Shown in pieces: positions 14,401 through 25,049 of a stretch of DNA of 64,000 nucleotides; positions within the stretch are counted from its first letter, which is position 1, and every line of letters begins with the position of its first letter. Source of the stretch: Lingula anatina. Its lineage: Eukaryota; Brachiopoda; Lingulata; Lingulida; Lingulidae. The position numbers were made by a program, and so were the translations under genes. The stretch covers positions 151,669 through 215,668 of the forward strand of contig NW_019775214.1 of NCBI RefSeq assembly GCF_001039355.2, in the 5' to 3' direction. The notes under the pieces are model-generated. The model did not search any database, had not been told where the DNA came from, and saw only the letters and a list, made by a program, of their open reading frames with translations.

Positions 14401-16350
14401 TGTTGATCTCCGGTCAGCCACAGCAGAGCAAGCAGCCCATGAATTGTCCAAACCTTCTGAAAGAGTGACCATTCTAGCCAGATATGATATAGTCAGTAAG
14501 TATCATCAGAAGAACAAAGACATTTTACCATGTCCATAAATAAATGAGTGGGGCACTGGTTTGTCAGTTTTTTATCTTGAATTTATTTATTTGTTTGTTT
14601 GTTTGTTTGTTTTTTGGAGTGTGTGCAGATTAGCCACAACTCAGAACATTTGAATACATCATAAATATCAGTATTCAACAGTTATGCAGCGAAATACTTC
14701 TTAGATATTTTTGTGGAATAGTAACGAAATTAGACCTTTACAACTGTGACTACTGTTCCTCCATGTATCTTAACAACAACCATTGACCAAAGTGAGTCAT
14801 TATTTGTATAACTGTTCAATAATCTATCCACAGGATATAACAAAATAAGAGACCAGCCAGGAGATTCATTTTATATCCGTACCCTGTTTGATCGCCAAGC
14901 TGAAAATGAAGGGGAACTGAGCTTTAAGCGTGATGATGTTCTGTACATAGAAGACACTTTATACAATGGCATGCCTGGCACATGGAAAGCATGGCTTGTG
15001 GATGACGAGGGCAACAAATTACAGTGTGGGACCATTCCTTCCAAATACAGGTAAGATTGGTTTTGCTCTTTCGTAAGGTTCTCAGGATTATGATTTTTAA
15101 ACAAGTTGGGTATTCTGTTTTAGCAACTGCATTTAATTGTACGGTTGTTTTTATAAATACTCAAAGATAATGGAATTGGCCAGATGGAATAATTTCTTTC
15201 ATGTGTTTCTCCTGATTTAAGTAAAGAACCAGGCTAATTCACCCTCCTTGTTGTCTCTTTTAGAATGGAGGATGAGCTTGCCATGAAAAGGAGCCTTTCT
15301 GAATCCTTGCAAGAGGAGGAATTGAAAAATGCCTCCTCTCGTCGAGGATCTGCCACAGCGAGACGCAGTTTCTTCCGTCGGAAGAAACACCAGAGAAATA
15401 ATTCCAAGGATAGCCGTGAGCTGGCCTCTTTCTCAGATGTCTCCATCAATACAGATTCGGTGCCTATTTTAGATGGTAAGTTTCCATGGAAAAAATAATT
15501 TGACGATGAATGCTGAAATTAGCTGAATGATTTCAGGTTCTGGAATTGTCATTTTTACCTCAGTTTATGCCCATCTATTCTAGCACATAACATTTACAGA
15601 TTTACTATTATATCATTAGATTTTGTCTGTACAGCTTGTTAAGAGCTTTTCTTCTTGATCTTTTACTTTTGACATTTCATAAGAACATATTAGCACTGGC
15701 ATTGTCATTTTAGCTTAGGGGAAGTGTAACACATTTTTACTAAGTGATAAACTATGCTCATTTCTATATTTGCAGATGGAACTGTGCTGACATATCAGAG
15801 GGTGGAGAGATTGGACTGTAAGTATTGCCCAGAACACAATTACGCTGGAAAAAAGAAATTGGGAATGACATCAAATAACAAAGGATTACTAGTATCTTTC
15901 TATAAATTTTTAATGTGTTTTAGAGATAATTAGTTAATGATTTTGATTAAAATTATATTTATTGGTTTTGGTGTAAAGTTATTAAACTGATCATTATTTT
16001 AAAGCCTTTAATAACCTTTATAGAAAATTTTTATTTTTGTATAGCCTTAGCCAGTGCCTTAAAATAAACAATATAAGAAAGAAAGGAAACCATGTCTTAT
16101 ATAAACTGAATCTTCTCTTCAGGTGCTGGACATGGAGGGAGAGGGTATCTTACTTATCTAATCTTAATTCAGTTCTTTTTATGTACACAATGTTGCAGAA
16201 AAAAAAAAAAAGTTGTTGTCTCTCTTTTTTTAGATAAAGTGTGTCGCCCAGTTATGATCCTTGGACCCCTGGCAGAGCCATTGATTAATAAACTTACTTC
16301 TGAGTCCCCAGACAAATATTGTCGCTGTGAATCAAGTAAGTTGTGAAAAA

Positions 16351-16383
<33 letters not shown>

Positions 16384-18139
16384 AGTGTGTGAAATTGTCA
16401 CTGTTAAGACTACAATAAAAAACTGATAGTATTTGATAGAAATGGTATTCAAGCCAGTGAAAGCATGCAAAGAGAAATGAGGCTTGAGACAGTACTTGAA
16501 AGAAATGGAATTCAACTCAGTGAGAGCATGCAAAGAGGCTTGAGACACAATTTTGCCAATGTTTTGTGCCAAGTTTTGTTGGAAACGACAAGCATGTAGG
16601 AATAATTGTCAAATTAAAATCAGAGCATAGGAGTTTAAAATCTTCAATTGTTATTTACAGAAAGAATTAATGCAGATTCATTGCTCTGACATATGTATAA
16701 ATAAATATTCTGGTTTTTTGATGCCACCATCTTTTTGAAACCTGAGTAATTTGTATCTTTCTCACAGTGCCAATGAAAGCCTTAGCAGGCAGTGTGGAAA
16801 AAGCATTATCTGATGGCCAGTTGGTGGACTACCGTATAAAAGACGACCATTATGAGTGCATCACTGTAGAGGCAGTCAAGCAAATTGTTGAAAAGGTAAA
16901 ATTATATTTATTACAGAATTATTTTAACCAGGACTGGGTCAGATGATAACCTTGATGTTCATTTTTGCAACTTACAAATGTTAAAAAGAAGGAAGTTATG
17001 AGGGATAAGAATTATACGAAATTAAAGATAGTTTCGTCTGAAAGTTTCCTCCCTTATTTTTTCCAAATGGACTTTTTTGTATCTGAATGCCTCTACAAAT
17101 ATTATGTTAGTTGTGTTTAATAATACTGGTTTTAGCATATTATAGGATATAGGTAAAGGATAAAATTGTTTGCTTTCAGAATCGCCATGCCATGCTGGAT
17201 GTTAGCGCCCATGCCATAGAGAGACTCCATCGCCTACAGATCTATCCCATAGTGCTTTACTGCAAACACAAGTCATCTAAAGAACTGAGGTATGCAGATT
17301 GTCTAAACCTGCCTGCAGTATGATAGCTGTAGTCAAATGTTGTGGCCATTTGGACTGGTTGATTTCGTGTGTGAATGTGCTGGCAGATACAGTATTTTAT
17401 TGAATGGTTGATTAATTGAATGATTGATTGATTTTTGGGCTTTCGATGATAAATTATTTTTGTTTTTCTTGCAGAGAGGTGAAGGACACAAGATTTCTAC
17501 CAGAGAAGATGACCAGTAAAAGTGCAAAGCAGCTGTATGAACAGTTCCAGAAAGTAGAACAGGATTGCAGGCATTTGTTTTCAAGTAAGATATTTTATGG
17601 CTTAATAATTTTTTTTCTTAGAAATGATACTCTCATTCATTTTACTGTAAAAGTCAGCATTTTGCTTACTTCATGATTTGAATGTTCATATTTCATTATT
17701 TTCATTAAAAATTATGGTGTATCCATCCTTAATTTCTATAAAGTATGTTTAAAAGTATGGTAAAACATTATCCTTCAAAATGAGCATTATGGTTTTAAGT
17801 TCCTCATATATTCAAATGTGTTCTGGTATGAGTAGCAGTTATGCAGTGAAAAATTTTCACGTTTGTATTGTTAACCTACTGTTCATTTTCAATAACTTTT
17901 CACTTTTAAATTTGTTTTCGTTTTAAGGTATATCATTGTAAAGCATGCGTTAAGTCGACTCTAATTTTATGTACACAAGGCCTAAAATTCAGATCAGTGG
18001 GATTAATAGCATGTTTTGTTCTCTTCATTCAGGTATGGTCCAAGGGGGCAATAGCTTGGCATACATGTCCACCCAGATCAAGTCAGCCATTGACATTGAG
18101 CAGAAGAAGACCATTTGGGTGCCATCGGGGAATATCTGA
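11497..18139 (+). CDS. DLG5: Second copy of DLG5 exons 5-19 (probable alternate haplotype)
   Basis: Exons 11497-11731, 12018-12126, 12396-12561, 13015-13117, 13395-13548, 13877-14063, 14393-14495, 14834-15050, 15264-15475, 15776-15817, 16234-16335, 16768-16895, 17180-17289, 17475-17584, 18033-18139. Every splice site and the reading frame are intact, and each exon has the same length as in copy A. The encoded part covers the end of the linker, PDZ3, PDZ4, SH3 and the dead guanylate kinase domain. The one amino-acid difference I see is in PDZ3: AAG (Lys) at 4477-4479 in A against GAG (Glu) at 12523-12525 in B. There is no counterpart of exons 1-4 and no promoter or start, so this is not an independent gene. 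Most likely it is the other allele of the same gene misplaced in tandem; a true internal tandem duplication is the alternative. Confidence 0.85.
12632..12691. repeat. Perfect 60-bp palindrome in DLG5 intron 7, copy B
   Basis: The 30-nt left arm (12632-12661) begins GTAAATTGTAGTTATGCTG and runs into (TA)n; the right arm (12662-12691) is its exact reverse complement and ends CATAACTACAATTTAC. Copy A has only a short quasi-palindrome at the same place, GTAAATT and AATTTAC about 18 bases apart. The change is what a template switch copying the left arm in inverse would leave. Confidence 0.95.
16353..16382. repeat. Poly-T run in DLG5 intron 15, copy B
   Basis: About thirty consecutive T just after the exon ending at 16335. 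Copy A has an AAC-rich stretch at the matching place (about 8317-8338), so the two copies differ here. Confidence 0.9.
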
Positions 18140-20394
18140 GGCACAGTTTTCGAGGCAAATGTCTGTCAAACTTTTAAAGAAGGATGCTTTCACAGAAGAT
18201 TGCCACTGCATTGGTATTGGAGTTTGGAGTTTGATGATGGTTGACAAAGAGGCAAAATAAACATAATGGACAAATTCTAATGCATAGATCGTGAAAGGAA
18301 ACTCTCCTTTGGTTTTCAGGATTCCCACAATGCTTCAACGGAATGGTTTTAATGGACAGTTTGGGGATAAAAAGCTCTTTTCACCACCTGGTGAACAGTT
18401 TACTTATAACTTTCACAGAAATCTTATATTGGTCGTGGGTGTTTTACAAAAACATTGATCGTTTCTCATTGAATGTGAAATATACGATGCACATTATCTC
18501 TATACACATGACTGACATATGAATCTGCTCATTAAAAAAAAAGCCATTCCTGTTTTCACAATTGATAGAAAAACAAACCTCAGCAATATGTATTTAATTT
18601 TCGAAAATGGTTTATTTTTATGTCAGAGCATGTGGTGCTTTTCATGTTGCTTGATTGGCAAACGTTAATAGGTGGACATAAATGTGACTCTTGGCAAAAC
18701 ATGCTTGAAGAAGGGGACAAGAAGCTGTAAGAAAACAGACTTACACCAAGAAAATACACTTTTTATGCCATGACAAACTGTTTCAAGACAAACGGAAATA
18801 TGATCAGAAAATCAAATTAATGTTTATTCAAAATGTACAATGGTGAGCTTAAATGGCATAGTGAGATGTAGTTTTTAGATAATAATTTAGCTGTAGTGTC
18901 ATTCAGCCCTTGCCTGCGGTGGCGGGTTGAGGCATAGCATGTCCCATTGACGTACTGCAGAAAAGCCTGATATTTGATGGTGTAATGTAAACATTAAGGG
19001 GCTTTTACTGCAATCATAACATTCATATTGATCTCATTGCCACGCCAAAGGCTTTTTGATGTGTTTGTCCCTGCCACAGGGTGATGTGAGTGAAGTGGCT
19101 TATTAAATTGGAGTTATAGATGCAGTTGACTTTAGAAAAGTGATGTGGGGATTTTACCATGGTTTTTTCCAGTTTTGCACGTGTTACATAAGAATGTAAG
19201 CGTGGGCAATTGACCTTTTTGTTTGTTTGTTTTTTTCTTTATGATTAAGCTGGTCCCAGTTTGCTTTATATGTGAAGAAGTAGCAAACTTTCCACTCTCT
19301 CTCTCCCTCTCTTAGCAAACTGTTCTAATTCAGAAGTGGAACATCCAAGTTGCTGTTAAAAATGAAATATGATTACTGTGTAATGCCTGTCAGTCTAAAT
19401 GTGAATTCGTTGTAGTGGCTGTACTTATGTAAACTTGGGTATGTGGAAGAACTTTTGGATCTGTGCTTTTAGTTAAAACGTGAGCCCATATTTTCACACA
19501 GTAAGATTGCATCTGAACACACAATGGTGCTGCTGCTATTTTGTATTTATTCTTGTACATGAATGTTGTGAAGCTCGTAATCAACTACTGTAATCGTCAG
19601 ATCTGTGTTTGTAAATAATGTAACTGGGATGGCTGTGGAACAGTGGTACTTCAAGTTACAAGCCTTATGAATCGTAGAAGACTTGCACTTTTCCTTGTGA
19701 CTGGATTATGATATAAAACTGCTTTAAGCACTGGCTAGTGTTATGTTGTTGATTGGCCATCTATTGGAATTTCTTCAATCTAAACATCTAAATTTACAAT
19801 ATATGCAAAAGTACACTTCAATCCAAGTTCCTTGAAAAAAGACAGCAAGCACGCTGATATCTCTTCCGTGTAGGCCATAGGGTAAATCATCAGGGTTTTT
19901 AAGAACACACACGTGTATCGATCTGTCCCAAAGTCCTACAGCAGAAGAACTTAATTGATATAAACCCTAGTGTACATGGTGTTAACAACTATTTATAATA
20001 ATGAAAAAAAAACTCAATTACACAAATAAATAAACAGATGATGCAGTTTGATATAGGGAGTAAATATAAATATTGTATCATAACCATAATTCCACTGCCA
20101 AATCAACTGCTCACAACAGTGGGTTGATAATAAACTATAATATACATACAATTATCAAATTACATATTGTTATAAACTACAATTGCACAAGTAAATAGTT
20201 TAACAACACAATCGATGTTAATAATGTGCCATAACCAAATGTCAATGTTTAAACCCACTGTCGAGTCAACTGCTCACAACAATGGGACCTCACACTGACA
20301 AACTTTTTAATACATGCCCCTTAAACCACTATCTCTCTCTAAAGCAATCATGAATTAATTTTGCAGTTTCCTTTGCTGTTTCCAAGTCATTTTC

Positions 20395-20398
<4 letters not shown>

Positions 20399-20466
<68 letters not shown>
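20399..20466. repeat. (AT)n microsatellite
   Basis: More than thirty uninterrupted AT units, followed by degenerate GATATT units. The 80-residue minus-strand reading frame through it is only a low-complexity translation. Confidence 0.95.
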
Positions 20467-20468
<2 letters not shown>

Positions 20469-20890
20469 ATATATTGATATTGATATTTATTGGGATTATA
20501 ATCAGATATATCTTTGTTATCTCTGAAGAAGTATTTTTAATGTGTACTATTGGGAGTGTCATAGAGGGCATGTGCAGCTCAACATTAGATGGAATTCAAC
20601 CTCTACTTCGTTAAGGGGACAACATACATTCTTTGTCCCACTGGTTTCTTATGTACCTTCCTACATACTTTCAAGGTCTGCATATCATGCAAAGCTATTC
20701 TTTTTTTCCAATTCAGGTCTTTAAAATGATAAAACCTCTCAAATAAAAGTGCGACTGTCTAAAAGTTACGGGAAACATTTAGAACCAACACTGATATACA
20801 AGATCAAACCAAGGAGCTGTAATGTGCATCGAGCATCATTAATTCGTGAGAAGCAGGACTAACTTTCAAGGAAAATTCGGGGGGGAGGGG

Positions 20891-21007
20891 GGGCGTCTCG
20901 ATAGTCCGAAGGTTCATTGGTCCGAAAAATAACATTTTCATCGGTTTTTAATAAAGGGTTCATTGGTCGGAGGATTTTTAATAAAAGGTTCATTGCTACG
21001 ACCCCAA
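20891..21007. mobile_element. Foldback/MITE-like repeat, TCCGAAGGTTCATTGG family, copy 1
   Basis: Begins GGGCGTCTCGATAGTCCGAA and contains GGTTCATTGGTC twice and GGTTCATTGCTACGACCCC at its right end. The same arrangement is seen at 45325-45476, so this is a dispersed non-coding element. Its ends are degraded and I could not find a clear target duplication here. Confidence 0.7.
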
Positions 21008-21599
21008 ATTTCTGGTCTGGGGAGGGGATTCTGGATGAGATAACTCAATAAATTCACAAATAAAGAAAATTAACGAAGTGAACTTGTAATGCCCCGTTCA
21101 AAATGTGCAGTTTCACGCATGAATAAAAGACATGCTTTTCCACCACTTTCTCCGCATTCGTCCCATTTACTGACTTTAGATAAGATAATGTGCCACCACC
21201 AGCCACCACCCAGGATTTGTCAATTAACCTCAAACCCATTTTGAGCATATGAAAGAAGCTTAGCGAGAACGAGGCAAAAGTGTGGACAGTGCCGAAAATG
21301 CCGGTTCGTGAAAAAATAGTTCGGTCATGACACAAAGCACTCAGCGCTTTTTTAACAATTGGAATATTCCTTCTGATCATTATTTATTTATTAAAGTTCG
21401 AATACGTTATAAAGAAATTACATGAATGTAAATACCCAAAATTCGCTAATTACAAGCGTATGTATTATCAATTAAGTGTATGAATAAAAGCACGTGTTTC
21501 TTTCTCTTTGAGCGGTGGAAGCGAGTGCTTCGGACATCTTAACTCATCGACCAATTAAGTCAGAGGATAACTTAGCTAATTATTATATTATCAGCAGTC

Positions 21600-24500
21600 A
21601 TGGCTAATCCCAGAGTTTTCTTTGATGTTGTGCACAATAAGCAACCACTGGGGCGCATTGTCATGGAGGTAACATTATTAATTGACATGAAAATGGTGTA
21701 TCATGGCGACAAGTTTCGATACATACTCGAGTTACAGTGGCGTGATACTAATAGTATCATCTTGTTAGACTATTTCTAAGCGCGATAAAATCATTATGGT
21801 TCAAAGTTCATCAAAAGTTACTTCCTGGTTTTAATATGCTGCTCATATATATGATACTGCTGTTACCAATTTAATCGCCCTTTCAGTAATTGAGTATACT
21901 GTAAGTTAAAGGAGTGATGTGCCAAGATAATATTGATAATTTTGGTGTTGTTTTTTTTTTATAGACAGAAGTACAAGTAGTAACACTGCTTACATTTTTT
22001 TTACTTGTAGTCTGGCATATCTCATATTTAACACATACCACTGTAACCAGAAAAGCTTCAAATGGCATTTTCTTTTCACTTAATTGATAAGAAAAACTAC
22101 TCCTATGGGAGCAGATGCCTCATAATTTCATAAACCATAAAAATGTATGTTTCGACCAACCCGTCAAGGGAGTGGCCTGTGCATTTTTATATATGTACTA
22201 TCAATACAAGTTTAAAGATCTCCCAACATCTGAAACATCTTCCCTGTATATTTACTTTACAAATTTGAATAAATTTTATATTCATTATATTTTCCAGCTT
22301 TTTGCTGACAAAGTGCCCAAAACAGCAGGTATGTCTTATATGATCATTTTGCATGCAGATGATGATAAATGATTATTGAAATACACACTCTATGGTATTT
22401 AGTGAAAATTGTGTTTGTTAATATTTCATGCAACAAACAGTTACCAGTGTATTTGACAATTTGCAAATTTTTTATTATAAATTATTTGTTCGGGTTTGAC
22501 AGAGCAAGTGATCCTTGCTTAGCAACATATTTTCATATATCCTTTTCCAGAAAAGGAATGGTGTCTAAAAATTACTTATTGCATGAAATACTTTACTTTT
22601 CAGTGTTCACTACTGACTGATATTTTATTTTAATTATTCTTAGAAAATTTCCGTGCCCTGTGTACTGGTGAAAAAGGCTTTGGATACAATGGTTGTGTGT
22701 TCCACAGAATTATCCCAAAATTTATGATCCAGGGTGGCGATTTTACCATGGGCAACGGCACAGGAGGGAAAAGTATTTATGGAAAGAAGTTTGCAGATGA
22801 AAACTTCATATATAAGCATACAGGACCAGGTATGTGATATCACATATTGCAGAAATGTTTGTATATTATAATGTTAAATATATATGCCAATTTATGGTAC
22901 ATTTACATGTATTAAGTTTCACACTTCAGTTTGGACTTGAGTACAGATACTACAAGGGTCCAGACTTGTTATTTAGGGCATACCAGCACCATGTGTGCCT
23001 GCTTCACCCTTAAGGAATTCCTTGCTTTTCAATGCTTCTGTTGCCACTGCAGAAGCCAGGGAGAATTGTACAGTGACATATGTCTGATCTGATTGAGAAA
23101 TACAAGGTTAAACGGTCACAGTAGTAGAAGAACAGACTCACATGTAATCAAGAATGTATTGCCAAGAATTTGAAACCAAAATGACCAAAATCAGACTGGA
23201 AAAATCTGCCCAAAAGTGGATCTATTCTTAAATGAACTGAAGTTTGACGAAACATCATTTCAATCATAAATGTACAGCAAATCAACATTTGAAAATGCCT
23301 CTAAAACGCAATTTATGGCATTTGGAAAACAAGCTCTTGAAATAGCTGGAGTATATAAATATGATCCAATCGGCTTGCGGCATAATGTCACTTTCTCAAT
23401 ATTCACCTGAACATACATCAGTTTTGTGTCTATTTATGGCAACTATAAATTGGCTAGCCCTATTCACATATAAACAAATGGTGCCGCGAAGAGATGTAAT
23501 GATTTGTTTTACAGATTTTTGTTCCCTGAAAGTCATTTATGTGGAGCCCTGTGCTTTTGTGCCAGTTATTCCAGAAAGCGACCTTTAATAGCTATTTTCC
23601 TAAAGGTTTTTGCATTTCCTGGACTTCAGCAATGATTTACAGGAAAGTAAGATTTGACCAAGATTTCCCAAGCTCACAATAGTTTTCCATAGGAACCAAG
23701 AAAGCAACATTTCTACCCTTGTTGGTATCTCCGATGGCCATGCCTGTTGAGAGTGAGTGCTTCAATCCACTTATGAATAGTCTCTTTCACAAGAATTACT
23801 GTTTAACTGCTGTTAAATTGTTTTGTCAGGTGTGCTGTCTATGGCCAATTCAGGACCAAACACCAATGGTTCCCAGTTTTTCATTACAACTGTTAAGACT
23901 GAGTGGTAAGTCACAAAAATTAAATGTCTTGTGACCCATTTAAACAAGAAATAAATGTGCAATTTGGCATACATTGAGGAAGAATATTATTGTAATATGT
24001 GATCACACATAAGCAGTAATTTGTTGATTTGATAGTATTGAAGAAGGAATCACAGGGAAGGGGACATTTTTTTATTATTTATTTATTAAAGTAAAAAAAT
24101 TAATTTTTTGTTTACTTTTTATATTGATAATAACTTAATTTCTGTTTTTTTTAAATATATTTATGCTTGATCTCATCAAGTAAATTTAGCATTAGAAAAA
24201 CAGCAGGAAAATTAATACATGGTGTCCAACATGGCTCACTGTCCAAAATATGGGATGTATTACCCACTCATCACGTATATTATTTACGGACACAGTGTGT
24301 GCATATATTTTTGCCTGTTTGTTTGTCCCCTTTCATATACATATGTTCATACCATATCTGACAGGCCAATTATGTTTTTTACTGAAAATTGACTAGATTT
24401 TGTTTGGCAAAGAAGCAGTGATATCCTGTTAATAGAGGTTGCTAATGTGCTCTGCCAAAATGCAAATTTTTAAATTTATCACATTAGTGATTGGGTATCT

Positions 24501-24646
24501 TTTCCTTGTACAGGCTGGATAATAAGCACGTGGTGTTTGGCAAGGTGGAGGAGGGCATGGATGTTGTGCAGAAGATGGAAGCTCTTGGGTCAAATAGTGG
24601 GAAGACCAACGGCACTGTGTCAATTTCAAACTGTGGCCAATTGTAA
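21600..24646 (+). CDS. Peptidyl-prolyl cis-trans isomerase, cyclophilin A type (gene 1)
   Basis: Cytosolic prolyl isomerase of 164 residues, the usual cyclophilin A length. Five exons: 21600-21668, 22298-22328, 22644-22829, 23830-23905, 24514-24646, with lengths 69, 31, 186, 76 and 133. The ATG at 21600 gives [10 protein letters not shown], the normal N-terminus. The active-site block [15 protein letters not shown] carries the Arg, Phe, Met and Gln matching human R55, F60, M61 and Q63, and the later blocks supply the equivalents of A101, F113, W121, L122 and H126. The protein ends NCGQL. There is a small change from the very common [17 protein letters not shown]: here it reads [17 protein letters not shown]. 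An intron appears to begin only a few bases after the stop codon. Its nearest relative is the next gene, with the same exon lengths, so the pair looks like a tandem duplication. Confidence 0.95.
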
Positions 24647-24649
24647 AAG

Positions 24650-25049
24650 GTAAATATTGAACCCTTTGTTTATAAAAGCTTCTTGACTTTTAATTCTTGT
24701 AATTATATGTACTTTAAGCATAAAAAGTCTATTTTTTATAATTGGTAATTTTTGAGGAAAATGGGGCCAGTATTTGTCCAATTTAGCTGCTTTCAGTAGT
24801 TTACAATGATTAAAATGGGAGAATTAAGACCGTTAAAGTTTGTGTTTTTTATGTGTTATCTTATGCATATGTTAAACATTCTGGTGTTGAATTCACAAGT
24901 AAATTTTGTAAATGTCATATCTTTTTGAGTTTTCTTGACATTTATTTTTATATTTATTCTAATTTTTATTTCAGGTTGTGCATGTAGTCTAAAATCGAAA
25001 CTCTGCTTTTGTACCTTGGAAGCAGAAATTTGACAGCTTGTTAAATAAA
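24650..25049 (+). other. Likely 3' UTR intron and poly(A) signal of cyclophilin gene 1
   Basis: A GTAAAT donor at 24650, four bases after the stop codon, and a TTTATTTCAG acceptor ending at 24974 suggest an intron in the 3' UTR. AATAAA follows at 25044-25049. An intron so close to the stop would not be expected to trigger nonsense-mediated decay. Confidence 0.6.

Larger units (their letters stand above)
11260..19358 (+). repeat. 8-kb direct duplication, copy B (DLG5 exons 5-19 and 3' flank)
   Basis: Second copy of 3181-11258. Compared with A it lacks the 34-bp tandem unit, has a 60-bp perfect palindrome in intron 7, a shorter tetranucleotide tract in intron 11, a long poly-T and an extra local duplication of about 60 bp (16438-16545) in intron 15. 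It continues past the point where A stops, into unique sequence, as expected if A and B are overlapping contig ends from two haplotypes. Confidence 0.95.
18140..21599. other. DLG5 3' UTR and intergenic DNA before cyclophilin 1
   Basis: The first 1.2 kb matches the copy A flank and is probably DLG5 3' UTR. AATAAA-type sequences are present near 18256 and in the 20020s. An (AT)n tract lies at about 20399-20466 and a short foldback-type repeat at 20891-21007. I see no coding exon. Confidence 0.6.

Noticed and set aside
11497-18139. An independent second DLG5 gene
   Set aside because: It lacks exons 1-4, any start and any promoter, begins mid-intron at a lone n, and is almost identical to copy A at the protein level.
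20329-20571. 80-residue minus-strand protein
   Set aside because: Most of it is the translation of an (AT)n tract (Ile-Tyr repeats).
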